Shown in pieces: positions 1-10,463 of a stretch of 64,000 nucleotides of DNA (positions are counted from its first letter, which is position 1; every line of letters starts with the position of its first letter). The stretch covers positions 113,632,829 to 113,696,828 of the forward strand of contig NC_051063.1 in the NCBI RefSeq assembly GCF_004664715.2. Direction: 5' to 3'. Source of the stretch: Peromyscus leucopus (lineage: Eukaryota > Chordata > Mammalia > Rodentia > Cricetidae). The position numbers were made by a program, and so were the translations under genes. The notes below the pieces were generated by a model that did not search any database, was not told the origin of the DNA, and worked only from the letters and a program-made list of their open reading frames with translations.

Positions 1-739
1 AACTACAATGAGATACTGAGAACAGTGAGATAATGATTAGCATTGTAAAATTTTATATGCCTTTTCACAAGGAGATGAGCACACATTTGCAGGTTTACTT
101 ACTGGGTAAATTTTCATTGAGCCGTTACCATGTGCTATCAGAGACTATAAAAATGAGCATGTCATATACTCATTTGGCAATTTATTATCTTGTTTGAGTG
201 CACCCTTCTAAAAGTAATCTGATGCATGACTAAGTACTGGTTCCTCATCCCCAAGAATGTGTATATGTGTGTGTGGGGGGGGGTCATTTTTACTCTTGTA
301 TACAGTGAAGCAGCAAAGGCTAACAGACTACAAGTTAGCTCTGTGGACTTGCTTACCGGGCCCTCTTTAAGGTCAGTGCCCTCATTTCTAAAACACTTGC
401 CTGCCAAGCAGACTTTGAAAGGTCAAAGATCACCTTCCTCTGGAGAAATAAAGAAAATGTTATGCCAGATTTTCTATTAGCTTAAAAAAGAGGTGGCAGA
501 GGAGTACTTGAAATGATCTTCTGAGCCTTACAGCACACCACTCCCTTGTGTATTTTCTAAGTGCTTGCCAACTAGAATTTTTATTGCTCTTCAAATAAAC
601 CTTGTCCCTTCAAGATTCCAGGATTTTGTGAACACTGTCCCATCTATCTGTAAAGTCTTTCCCATCTTATAGACATCTTTTACATAATTAATGTGAAAAC
701 ACAACTTCTGTACTTCTCAATGAATCAAGGACAAGACCT
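1..739. other. Unique-looking sequence, no gene seen
   Basis: AT-rich DNA without a recognisable repeat or exon. A TG-rich stretch ending in a run of G lies near 260-285. Open frames on both strands are short and show no domain. Confidence 0.5.
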
Positions 740-862
740 GACTGTAATCAACCTCTAGAACCCTAATAACAGCCCTGGGCTATGCATATTTGTATAATTC
801 CTATACTGAATTAAGGAAATTAAGGCTTCAGAGTGGGTTCCTCCCAGGCAAGTAAATTAATC
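740..862 (-). mobile_element. MIR SINE fragment
   Basis: Read on the + strand, this follows the reverse complement of the MIR core: a CTCAACAACCCT-like start, then the 'gaaactgaggc'-like segment seen here as AAATTAAGGCTTCAGAG. Divergence is high, as expected for an old mammal-wide SINE. Confidence 0.5.
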
Positions 863-984
863 TCAATTTTTCTCCTTCTTCCTGCTGTTTATTCCCACTA
901 CGTGTCTAGAACTCCACCAAGCAAGTTGTGGTACTGGCAACACTCAGTCAGTGCCGACTGGAACGTTCACGGTGGCAGTAATTG

Positions 985-1076
985 TGGGGTGTCTTTATTA
1001 CTGCTTTGTAAAAGACTACCCCAGGAACAGTGCTTGCATACAATGTGTATTCAGACAAATATTTTCTGAATGAACT
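985..1076 (+). mobile_element. L2 LINE 3' end fragment
   Basis: The stretch AGGAACAGTGCTTGCATAC followed by an ATATTTTCTGAATGAAC end matches the typical L2 3' terminus (cagtgcctggcacatag... aatatttgttgaatga). Only the last ~90 bp are recognisable. Confidence 0.5.
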
Positions 1077-1144
1077 ACTGGAAAAGTATGTATTCAAGAA
1101 AATATACTTCATTGTGAACAGCCAAAAAGAGGGACAGTGAGGTA

Positions 1145-1161
1145 TGACGTGACGTCAGCTG
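1145..1161. promoter_or_regulatory. CRE-like palindrome plus E-box
   Basis: A perfect 8-bp cAMP-response element TGACGTCA (1150-1157) is preceded by an overlapping half site TGACG and followed by the E-box CAGCTG. No gene start is visible nearby, so this is a motif match, not a demonstrated element. Confidence 0.3.
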
Positions 1162-1209
1162 TTCAATTCTGTGTCCCATCACAATATTAAGATTTAGAGT
1201 CAAACTCTT

Positions 1210-1376
1210 TTTTGTTGTTGTTGTCTTTCGAGACAGGGTTTTTCTGTGTAGCTTTGTGCCTTTCCTGGATCTTGCTCTGTAGATCAGGCTGGCCTTGAAC
1301 TTATAGAGATCTGCCTGCCTCTTGCCTCTTGCCTCCCGAGTGCTGGGATTAAAGGTATGCGCCACCACCACCCAGC
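1210..1376 (-). mobile_element. B1 SINE
   Basis: Antisense B1: a T-rich tail, GAGACAGGGTTTTTCTGTG, and the terminal GCTGGGATTAAAGG and GCCACCACCACCCAGC segments. It is flanked by a 15-bp target duplication (1195-1209 and 1377-1391) with one mismatch. The inner CTTGCCTCTTGCCTC is a small local duplication. An open frame on the minus strand here is B1-derived, not a gene. Confidence 0.95.
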
Positions 1377-1391
1377 TAGAGTCAAAATCTT

Positions 1392-2430
1392 TAAGCCACT
1401 GGATTTAGTCTTTCTGTTAAGAAATAAAACTTAAAAAAAAGAAATAAAACTTGTTTTTTCAAGAATTTGCCTAATTCTTTATTGAGAAAACTGATATATG
1501 TAAGTTATATATCCATAAAGAGTTTTGTTTATAAAATTACTAAAATATCATATACCAACCATATTCTTATGTTTATAATGGAATTAACTCCTGCAAGGAC
1601 TATAAATCTCTGAAACTGACTTTTCTCTTCATCATTTGCCATTTCAGTCACACCAATCATGGTGCTTTGTGAGAGTATAAAATACTTTGACTTTAGGAAG
1701 ACATAAAATTGAACAGCAAGCCATAGTTCATCAAGGATTTTAAATTGCACCTGCAGCAGACACTAGAATATGTAACACCTGTGGCTTTGCCACCTCACTT
1801 TGTGTAAAATGTTGTCAAGAAGACCCTTTCCACAATCCAATTTGCTTTAGTACCTAATTAACACTGTCTAGTAGCTTCTGGATTAGATAAGTGAGAAAGA
1901 TAAAGCCTACAATACTCAACCCAGACATTGTAGTATCCAATTAAATCAAGAATTTCCTTGTTCTCAGTAATATTTTTTAACTGATGGCAGAATGAATGCC
2001 AGTAATAAAGCAGGTATGGAGTAGATAATTAGAGGACAATATATATAGTTAGACAGCTGAGTTATTTATACTTTAGAGGAATTAATGGGCAAATTCATTT
2101 TTCATCACAACTGCATTACAGATGAAAGGACGTGCGGATTCTAAAATGACAAGAAAATATGAATGCCTAAGATGCTGAAGAGGAAGGATGAACACTAATT
2201 AGCCACCACCATCAGTACTGCTAAGCTACTCAGCATTTGTACTTTGACATGAAATTGAAACAACAAACATGTCCTCTTCATTTTTAGCACAGATAAACTG
2301 AAATTCACAAAGCTTCTGTGACTTTGGTAAGATTCCAAGTAACAAGAAAGTGGTAGTGTTTGTTGTGATTATAAAAATCTTAGACATTATTTATGATAAT
2401 CAAGGAGTGAAGGGGACAGATTTAGAACAG
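1392..2430. other. Unique-looking AT-rich sequence
   Basis: No exon or familiar repeat recognised. A 14-bp direct repeat, AAGAAATAAAACTT, occurs at 1419-1432 and 1439-1452. Confidence 0.45.
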
Positions 2431-2436
2431 AAGCCC

Positions 2437-2950
2437 TGTGGTGGTATTGTGTTCCCCAAAATATTGTGCACCCTAATAAACTTATCTGGGGTCAAAGAAC
2501 AGAATAGCCACTAGATACCGAGGCTAGAAAATGGTGGCACTCACACCTTTAATCCTAGCATTCCAGAGGCAGAAATCCCTCTGGATCTCTGTGAATTCAA
2601 GGCCACATTGGAAATAGCCAGGCATGGTGACACACACCTTTAATCCCAAGAAGTGAGCCTTTAGTCCCAGGGAGTAATGGCAGAAAGCAGAAAGATATAT
2701 AAGGTGTGAAGACCAGAAACTAGAAGCATTTGGCTGGTTAAGCTTTTAGGCTTTGAGCAGCACAGCTCAGCTGAGATTCATTCTGGATGAGGACTCATAA
2801 ACTTCCAGTCTGAGGAAACAGGATTAGCTGAGGAATTAGCAAGGTGAGGTGGCTGTGGTTTGTTCTGCTTCTCTGATCTTCCAGCAGTCACCCCAATACC
2901 TGGCTCCATGTTTGTTTTTATTAATAAGACCATTTAAGATTCATGCTACA
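2437..2950 (+). mobile_element. Solo LTR, class II ERV (ERVK type)
   Basis: A 514-bp element starting TGTGGTGGTATT and ending GATTCATGCTACA, with a perfect 6-bp target duplication AAGCCC at 2431-2436 and 2951-2956. Six-bp duplications and TG...CA ends are typical of class II retroviral LTRs. No gag, pol or env sequence is attached, so it is a solo LTR. Two B1-like modules (around 2531-2610 and 2615-2650) lie inside it. Orientation is assumed from the AATAAA-like and TG-first layout. Confidence 0.88.
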
Positions 2951-3069
2951 AAGCCCTACTCTTGAAGAGAGAAAAAACTCTCTGCCTATACAGTGATGTC
3001 CTGGAGGGATCTCTGCACAAATCAGTAAGTATTATGGAAATACACACTGTCTCTCGGGCTCTATGCCTG

Positions 3070-3155
3070 CTGTCTCTGTTTCTCTGTCTGTTTCTCTGTC
3101 TGTCTCTGTCTGCCTCTCTCTGTCTCTCTGCCTCTGCCTCTGCCTCTGCCTCTCC

Positions 3156-3226
<71 letters not shown>
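3070..3226. repeat. CT-rich microsatellite
   Basis: TCTG/CTCT-type imperfect repeats lead into a pure (TC)n run of over 60 bp ending at 3226. Long arginine/glutamate or serine/leucine open frames on both strands are translations of this repeat. Confidence 0.97.
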
Positions 3227-3229
<3 letters not shown>

Positions 3230-3735
3230 CATAAACTTCACCCAAAACTTCAAATTCAGGTGCACCACCAGATCATGTGCTGAAGTACAGCAGGCAAGGC
3301 AGTGACCTGGGAGAACACTGTGTCTCTAGAAATAACAAAGAATGGTAAAAAGCAAATTTATTTTATTGATATTCTGTAATAGATTCTAATTAGTTTTTAA
3401 AGTAAACAAAATAAATATACATTTCATCATCCAAAATGAATTATAATTGACCACAATGTGACTATGTATAACAGCATTGTGTTAGAGAACACTTGCTTTA
3501 GGAAAGATTAGGATGCAGGGAAAAGAATATTAAAAAACAAAAGGATAAAACCCTGGTTTTGTTAAGAATCAAATTAGATCAATTGATGTTACTTTGAGTG
3601 ACAGGCTGTGGGAATGCAGGCTGCAGTAACTCTCTTTTACTTCAGTTTCAGAGTATCTTGTGTCACTTTCTCCTCCAAAATAGTACCCAATATCGTGAGT
3701 GATCCACCAGCAACTGGACCATGATAGACACCAGG

Positions 3736-3737
<2 letters not shown>

Positions 3738-3781
<44 letters not shown>
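3738..3781. repeat. (AC)n microsatellite
   Basis: Uninterrupted AC dinucleotides. The cysteine/valine frames on the other strand are artefacts of the repeat. Confidence 0.97.
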
Positions 3782-3783
<2 letters not shown>

Positions 3784-3861
3784 AGTTGATAAGAGAAGAA
3801 AGTGCAGAGTTTTAGTGTAGTATGAGTTCAGTTTCTCATTTGCTGAGATCTCCATCGTCTT

Positions 3862-4760
3862 TGCCTTCCTTCATTCACTCAACAATATATACTTCTTTGT
3901 GACACACAGCTTTAAGTACTAGGGAGAAAGCAATAAAATTGGACAAAGTGTTGCTTTATACAGGAACATCTGTGCTAACTTGAGAATCAGGAAAACGATA
4001 AACTATAACTACACACCTAAAGTATCAGCAATAAGACTCAATTTCTTTTCAATGAAAACTGTCCAGTAGAGAGTATTGAAGGACATTTGTGGCTTATTTA
4101 TATAAGGCGCTCCAGAAAGCCTTTCTCAGGAAGGGTTTTTGAGCAAAGACCTGAAGAAGTCAATAGCTCTCATCTTTTCCCATGAGAAATTATGAGCAAG
4201 TAAGTCAACAGCACGAAGTCTCTTTGGCAGAAATGAACTTGGCTTAGTAACAAACAATAACGCCAGTTTGGTTTGATCAGGACATGAGAGGTAAGGGATC
4301 TTGGGAGTCAGGAAAGCTATTGATGTAATTTCCCTTTTAAAATATGCCTTTCTGGCTGACAGATGGAGATGGGACTGGATAAAGTAAAGAGTTGATGCAG
4401 GTAGATGAGCAAATAACTGAGTGAGAAGTTAGTATGATCTGAACCAGTAGCATGCCCAAGCATATGAGCAATGAAGAGAAGTAGTCAACCTTGGCATAAA
4501 GCCCATAGGATTAATCCTGTTTGGGGCCTGGGAAAGGCAGGTAATGATAGAAATTAAGTTTGTTTCTGCATAAGTTTGAAGAAACTATAAAACATGTACA
4601 CAGAGATGTTGAATACAGAGTTAAATGTCCACATAGGAGGCCAGGAAAGAGGCAAGCAAAAACTAAAAATAGATTTGGAAGAATTTTAAGAATATGTATG
4701 TGACTTGAGTAATTGGCTTGATATAAATAAATATTGCTAGAGGAGAGAAAAGTCTCTATT
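3862..4760 (-). mobile_element. L2 LINE 3' region (antisense)
   Basis: Starts with the reversed L2 end (TTCATTCACTCAACAATATATAC... TTTAAGTACTAGGGAGA) and continues through CTTTCTCAGGAAGGGTTTTTGAGCAAAGACCTGAAG, as read on the antisense of the L2 3' region. Decay and small indels are frequent, but the order of segments is kept for several hundred bases. Confidence 0.7.
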
Positions 4761-4776
4761 TTGTAAAAAATAAATT

Positions 4777-4821
<45 letters not shown>

Positions 4822-4978
4822 CATGCATGTATGTGTGTGGATATCTGTGGAGGCCAGGAGAGGATATTATCCCTTGGAGCAGGAATTACAGGTATTGGTG
4901 AACCACACAAAGTGGGTGATTGAATCTCGAGATGGAGCAACAACTGTTCTCAAACGCTGAGCCGTCTCCTCCGTCCTG
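4761..4978 (-). mobile_element. B3 SINE with GT tail
   Basis: Antisense B3: an A/T-rich tail, (GT)n at 4781-4819, TGTGGAGGCCAGGAGAGG, and a tRNA-like head (complement of GGCTCAGCGTTTGAG) near 4950-4978. The microsatellite is the CA-rich tail of the SINE seen from the other strand. Confidence 0.85.
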
Positions 4979-5559
4979 AGGAGAGGTTCTGAACTTTGTA
5001 CAACTCCACTTCTACTAGAGACTGGAAACACAAGGTGGTCAACAGAGAAGACATAAGAAAAGTGGACAATAACAACTGAGCTATATCAGATTTAATTTAA
5101 CTAGAACTCAGCAAAGAGCACACTCTAAGAAAAAATAACTCCCACTATGTATTATATTTCTGGGAGGGGGAAAGAAAGAGGACTAAGAATTGACTAGTAT
5201 TTTCTACTGGTTGGAATCCATGGCAGACTTTAACTGCTCCTTTGGAACTAGAAGCAGGAAGAGGCCTATTGTACCTGAAGAGTCAGGGATGGGAACTAAT
5301 GAAAAGAGAGGCAATGGAGAACTGCTACTATAGGTCACTTTTTGGTGGGCTTTGCTAAATGGTACAAGGTGGGAAAGTTGGAAGGAAATAAAGTGAAGAT
5401 TGGTCAATTTAGGTAAAACATTATTTTGCATATTAAGCAAATGATTATGTGTAGAAAATCTTTCAAAAAGATCTTCTAATGCACTGTGGCAATGTTGTTT
5501 TGTACAAGAAGAAAGGCAGGCAAAGGAAACTTGACATCTTAATAGCATCCTTTAAGGAA
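4979..5559. other. Unique-looking sequence
   Basis: No recognisable repeat or exon. A 114-codon minus-strand frame at 5204-5548 has no domain, and I do not treat it as a gene. Confidence 0.4.
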
Positions 5560-5895
5560 TTTGTGAAAGTCAATCTTCATTTTTAATTTGACTGGATTTT
5601 ATAACACCTGAACACATGTCTGAGTTTAACTGAGAGGAGAGGGTACACCCTGAGTGTAGGTGGTAAACAGTCCAGTTACTGAAGTTCTGGACTAAATTAA
5701 AAGGGAAAAAAAGAAGAGCAACTGGATACCAGCTTTTAATTCTGTCTCCTTGTGATTATGGACACAATGCGGCCAGCTACACTATGTTCCAGCTGCCATG
5801 CCTTCCTCAGAAAGATGAGCCAAAACAGACTTCCATCTTTACACTGCTGTTGTCAGATATTTGTTGTTACAGCAAAGAGAAAAGTAACCAAAAAT
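5560..5895 (+). mobile_element. MaLR-like LTR fragment
   Basis: Carries the usual series of a rodent MaLR-type LTR: GTACACCCTGAGTGTAGGTGG, GCTGCCATGCCTTCC, GAGCCAAAACAGAC, and a terminal CAGCAAAGAGAAAAGTAACCAA. The family name is tentative. The polyadenylation motif region is degraded. Confidence 0.55.
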
Positions 5896-6204
5896 ATAAA
5901 ACTGGAGCCCAAATCAGGGTTGTTGCTATTATAAACCTGACCATATGGCTTTTAGACCTTCTGAATTGGTTGGTTAGAGTACTGTTGACAGTACTATGAT
6001 TAGAGGATCCCTAGAGTGCTTAAACAAAGCTTGATAAGCTATTGAGTGGGAATTCAGAAAGATTAGGGTGCTAAGAGAAATGCAGACAGTAGAGGCTGGA
6101 CCCATAAGGATTCACAGAAGGGAGCTTAACCTAACCGAGTATTGAATTAGAAGTCATTTATGTCATATTCTGGCAAGTAATCTTGCTGTACTCTGCTCAA
6201 GTCC

Positions 6205-6656
6205 AGAAAAATCTGAGTGAGGCTGAACAAGAAGGATGCCAATAAACATGCCAAACTGCAGGAGGAAAATCCCACAAGGCCTCAAACCTGTCAAAGAATT
6301 ACAAGTAACTAAGGAAAACTGGAAGCAGGAGAGGTGGCCCTCTCCAGGGGAGAGCATGTCAATTGGTTTTCCAGTGTCAAAGAGTAAGCACTGAAAACAT
6401 ACATCCAGATAACAGCATATGGATACAACAGGTTGTATTTAGAAATTATGTATTTATATATAAGTACATATATGCATATTGACACAACAGGTTATAATTA
6501 GGAATTATATATTTCTATACAAATACATATATGCATGCATTAATGATTTGTAAAAAGAGGCTAAGAATTTGAAGAGTAGAAAGGAGTATATGGAAGGGTT
6601 TAGAAAGAGAAAAGGGAAGGGAGACATGTTGTAATTAAATTGAAATCTTATTATGA
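6205..6656 (+). mobile_element. L1 3' UTR fragment
   Basis: Typical rodent L1 3' UTR: ACAGGTTGTATTTAG, AATTTGAAGAGTAG, AGGGAAGGGAGACATG and an end TTGTAATTAAATTGAAATC. It contains a near-exact 60-bp tandem duplication (units near 6421 and 6481). A B1 sits at its 3' tail. Confidence 0.75.
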
Positions 6657-6818
6657 TTTTTTTTGTTGTTGTTTTTTTGTGACAGGGTTTCTCTTTGTAG
6701 CTTTGGAGCCTTTCCTGAAACTCATTCCGTAGCCCAGGCTGACCTCTAACTCACAGAGATCCACCTCCCTCTGCCTCCCAAGTGCTAGAATTAAAGGTGT
6801 GCGGCACCACCACCCGGC
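6657..6818 (-). mobile_element. B1 SINE inserted in L1 tail
   Basis: Antisense B1 with a T-rich tail, GTGACAGGGTTTCTC and CACCACCACCCGGC. The flanks repeat TTAAATTGAAATCTTA (near 6634-6650) and TTAAATTAAAATCTTA (6821-6836), a target duplication made from the L1 end, so the B1 is younger than that L1. Confidence 0.93.
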
Positions 6819-7029
6819 TTTTAAATTAAAATCTTAAAAATAAAATTTAAGAGTATGTTTTTAGGGGAAGGAAAGGTGAAAACAACATAATATCTAGGCT
6901 GTGACATGGTTATTGCTTACTGCTCTTCATCAAATCTGTAGTCAGAAGGAAATATATAAAAACTGCAGCTTGGTGATAAATGGCCTGAGAACTAGTTTAA
7001 AGTTGCATGCACAACTGTGAAGAAAGCAG

Positions 7030-7960
7030 CTATAATTGTTAAAGATATTAGCACTTCTAGAAAAACCTTATACTTTGCAAATGACAATGGGAGAGGTGTT
7101 TGGAAGACAAGATCCCCCATCAAAGTCTTCAATTTATGAAGATGAAGATTTGTTTAAAAGGAGAGAGACAGGAGAAATCCCTGAGAGTTTTTTGCTTTTA
7201 AACAAACTAAATGGTGGTTTTCCAGGTTTAACCACTTAGATGCCTCCCCAGAAAAGTTCTCAACTGTGCATTTAACTGGCAGCAGAATTTAGCAGGGTTA
7301 TCCATATGGCATTGCAGGCGTGCAAAATGCAAGCACTGCAGGGTTGCAGAAGGTTACATCAAGGTTCTAGAGAGACACTGAAGCAAGATAATTGTTTAGA
7401 AAAGTAAAATTCTCTGCAACAAGACTAAGAGGGACCATTATGTGACATCATGGAGGTGAGGCAAAACTTTCAGCAGATACAGCAGCATGTTGGAGATATG
7501 AGGACCATGGGGTACAGACTGAGGAAAGCTGGAGACACTGAGTGAAGCCAGCCCGAGAGAGAAGTTGCAAGCACTGAGAGTGGCTGAAATGGATGGGTAG
7601 GCCTCCCTGAGCTCAATGAAGCTCAGCTGCTGCCCTCACAAGCCTGGGGTGCTGGACACACAGCTGAAGAGTTTGGCATTTGTCCTACTGGGTTTGGTCT
7701 TACCCTGGTCTGGTCTAACAGTTCACTCATCCCTCCCTTTTGGAGTGAGAATGTTTCCTTTGCGCTCTTATAAATTGGAAGTAAGTGAGTTGATTTTGAT
7801 TTTACAGGATCTTGCAGTTAGGAGCTTGCCTTGAGCCTCTGGAGAGAAACTAGCTTTTGAACAATATTAGTTCTGTTAGGACTCCAGACACTTACAGATG
7901 AAGTAGGTACATTTTTGCATCAGGAGATAGCTAGGAGCTTTTGAGGACAAGGGGTAGGAG
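7030..7960 (+). mobile_element. MaLR internal-like sequence
   Basis: The right half resembles the untranslated internal part of MaLR elements: CTCCCTTTTGGAGTGAGAATG, then TTATAAATTGGAAGTAAGTGAG, TGATTTTACAGGATCT, and a start of an LTR-like TTATGGTTT at the end. No intact reading frame. An open frame at 7036-7239 shows no known domain and is judged non-coding. Confidence 0.5.
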
Positions 7961-8379
7961 ATTATGGTTTAAAAGTGATGTGAATCTTTATAATAGCTAC
8001 TCTTAACAAATTAGCTCGATTTACAATCACCAAAAAATGCACCTCTGGTGTTTCTGTAAGGTGTTTCCACTGAAAATTAACTGACAATGGAAGACCCATT
8101 CTAGATGTTTATGCTGCCATCCCATGGGATAATGTCCTAACTGAATAAAAAGAGAAAAAAAAAAAAGGAAAGTAGAAGTAGGGAGATCAGTTATATAAAA
8201 AATGTTCAATTCTAATAAATGAATAATTAGCAATACACACCATCAATTTAAGATAAATCTCTGAAATGTAGGAAAGGTTTCAAATAAGCAATACAACATA
8301 ATTTTCTAGAGCATTTACTTTAATAACTCTCATCAAAATCTTGATTTGTAAAACAATCAATAATACTATGTAGAGAGTA
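7961..8379. other. AT-rich sequence, unassigned
   Basis: No exon seen. It may be an earlier part of the old L1M that becomes recognisable at about 8380. A poly-A tract lies at 8154-8167. Confidence 0.35.
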
Positions 8380-8577
8380 ACCAAACTATGTAGACAGTAA
8401 AGAGATCACTGAGTACATAGAATTTTGATAGACAAAGGAAGAAGATTTTTAGAGCAGTAAAAAAATATACTGTATGATACTATAGTGACAAATACCATTG
8501 CTTAAACATACAGACTATACAGCATCAAGAGTGAACCCCAATGTAAACTGGGGCCATAATTATGATGTGACAATGTA
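8380..8577 (+). mobile_element. L1M 3' UTR, left part
   Basis: Matches the 3' UTR of old mammal-wide L1 elements: ACTGTATGATACTATAGTG, then AGCATCAAGAGTGAACCCC and AATGTAAACTGGG. It stops at a 6-bp AATGTA (8572-8577) where an LTR begins, and resumes at 10171. Confidence 0.8.
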
Positions 8578-8957
8578 TGTGGTGATATTTTATTTGTATT
8601 GAAATGTGGTATTATTTTATTTGTGCTTTAATAAAGCCCACCTGGAGATCAGGGGAAAAGACCAGCCATTTTAAGTAAATAAGAAGTCAGGGCATACATG
8701 CCCTTAATCCAATCACTTATCAGGCAGGGTCTCTGTGTTCAAGGCCATACTAGGGAACAGAGCCAAGTGTGGTGACACAGGCTTTTAATCCCAGTACCAA
8801 CCATGGAGACCTGGAGGTCTGTACAGACAGGCCGTGACAAGGAAGTGGGGTAGATGGACTATGATAGCCAAGGAGAGGTCAGATCAGTAAGACAATAAAG
8901 GTGTGAGTAAGACAGGAAGTGGATCACATTTGGAAGCTGCAGAGTTGGTGAGGTAAG
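8578..8957 (+). mobile_element. Solo ERVK-type LTR A, left part
   Basis: Begins TGTGGTGATATTTTATTTG and contains CTTTAATAAAGCCCACCTGG, plus two B1-like modules (TTAATCC-type cores near 8701 and 8781). Related in layout to the LTR at 2437. Split by LTR B. The outer 6-bp target duplication is AATGTA (8572-8577 and 10171-10176). Confidence 0.85.
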
Positions 8958-9193
8958 TGCTGTGGATATCTGTATGCTATGAAAGTGCTGCTCTGATTGG
9001 TTAATAAATAAAGTGCTGATTGGCCAGTAGCCAGGCAGGAAGTATAGGTGGGACAAAGAGAGAAGAGAATTCTGGGAACAGGAGAGCTGAGTGAGGAGAC
9101 ACTGCCAGCCACTGCCATAAGAAGCAAGATGTAAAGATACTGATAAGCCACGAGCCACGTGGCAAGGAATAAATTAATAGAAATGGGTTAATT
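8958..9193 (+). mobile_element. Solo ERVK-type LTR B, left part
   Basis: Starts TGCTGTGGATATC and contains GATTGGCCAGTAGCCAGGCA, GAGCCACGTGGCAAGG and TAATAGAAATGGGTTAA. Its outer flanks are the 6-bp duplication GGTAAG (8952-8957 and 10059-10064), which lies within LTR A. A second copy of the same family is at 13543-13878. Interrupted by an L1 3' fragment. Confidence 0.88.
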
Positions 9194-9923
9194 TGAGTGC
9201 TAGAGAGGTCCCCAGGAATTCACAAAGATGACTCCACTGTAAACTACTGGCAATGGTTGAGAAGGTGCCTGAGCTGACCTACTCTGGTGATCGGATGGCC
9301 AAACACCCTAACTGTCATGATAGAACCCTCATTCAGTGATTGATGGAAGCAGAAGCAGAGATCAATGGCCAAGACTCAGGCAGAGCTCCAGGAGTCCAAT
9401 CAATGAGAGAGAGGAGGGATCATATGAGCAAGACATACCGAGACCATGACTGGAAAAAGTACAGAGACAGCTAGGCAAACTAGTGGAAATACATGAACTG
9501 TGAACCAACAGCTGAGGAACCCCCATGGAACTGGACTAGGCCCTCTGGATAAGTAAGACAGTAGTTTAGCTTGAACTGTTTAGGGGCCCCCCAGGCAGTG
9601 AGACTGGGACCTGTACTCAATGCATGAGCCGGCTTTTTGGAGCCTAGTGCCTGTGCTGAGACACTTTGCTCAGCCTTGGTACAGGGAGGAGGGGATTAGA
9701 CCTGCCTCAACGGAATGTACCAGGTTCTGCTGACTCCCCAGGGGAGACCTTGCCTTGGAGGAGGTTGGAATGAGGGGTGGGTTGGGGGAGAAGGCTGGGG
9801 GAGGGAGGAAGAACAGGGGAGTCCTTAGTTGGTATGTAAAATGAATAGAAAAATCTCTTAATTTAAAAAAAAGAAAGAAAAGAAAACTCACTGTTAAAAA
9901 AGTGGGTGAAAAAAATATTTTTT
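9194..9923 (+). mobile_element. L1 3' UTR inserted in LTR B
   Basis: Lx-like rodent L1 3' end: AGAGGTCCCCAGGAATTC, CAATGGTTGAGAAGGTGCC, GGGGCCCCCCAGGCAGTG, GGCTTTTTGGAGCCTAG, then a G-rich tail and GGTATGTAAAATGAATAG followed by an A-rich end. Only the 3' end is present. A target duplication was not resolved. Confidence 0.88.
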
Positions 9924-10058
9924 AAAGAAGATATAAGAACTAGGTAGCAAAAGGCCTGAGCCATTAGGACAAATGGTTTAAATAATGTAAGTGTCTGTGT
10001 GTTTATTTGGGTCTGAGTGGCTGTGGGCCCAGGTGGGACTGGAGATAACACAGCTACA
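9924..10058 (+). mobile_element. Solo ERVK-type LTR B, right part
   Basis: Resumes with AAGATATAAGAACTAG and AGGCCTGAGCCA, and ends GATAACACAGCTACA. It aligns with 13733-13878 of the sister copy. Downstream GGTAAG is the right copy of its target duplication. Confidence 0.88.
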
Positions 10059-10170
10059 GGTAAGGTTAGCTGGTGGCTTTCTCTATTTCCCTGATCTCTC
10101 TAAGGCATCCACTCCTATATTTGGCCCTGTGTTTTTTTATTTAATAAGACCATTTAGAAATTTGTCTAAA
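10059..10170 (+). mobile_element. Solo ERVK-type LTR A, right part
   Basis: Continues LTR A with TTTCCCTGATCTCTC and TTTTATTTAATAAGACCATT, the same terminal layout as the LTR at 2437-2950. The final CA has decayed to AA. AATGTA at 10171-10176 closes its target duplication. Confidence 0.82.
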
Positions 10171-10330
10171 AATGTAAGCTTATAAGTTTTAACAAATACA
10201 CCATTCAGTTGTGGGATGTTGAATTCTAATCATGTATGGTCCAGGCATATTTAGAAAGTATTTTATATGCCTCTTATTTTCACTATGAACCCAAACTTTC
10301 TTTAAAAATATTATCTAAAGAAATCAGGAA
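10171..10330 (+). mobile_element. L1M 3' UTR, right part
   Basis: Picks up the L1M 3' UTR exactly where it broke at 8577: TTTTAACAAATACACCATTC, GGGATGTTGA, and the end TATGAACCCAAACTTTC. This shows the host sequence of the nest. Confidence 0.78.
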
Positions 10331-10463
10331 AATAAGTCTAAATATTGGGTTGGATATTATAAATAGAATAATTTCCTTGGAATTAAAATCTCAACTTCTC
10401 TAGGATGAGTTTTGCCATTATATTCAAGGCTATAAACACAAGGTAGATTTAAAAAATGAAGTA

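Noticed and set aside
2946..3305. Arginine/glutamate and serine/leucine frames
   Set aside because: Translation of the CT microsatellite on both strands.
8948..8962. Strong GTAAGT donor at the edge of LTR B
   Set aside because: The motif arises from the target duplication GGTAAG joined to the LTR start, so it is an insertion by-product.
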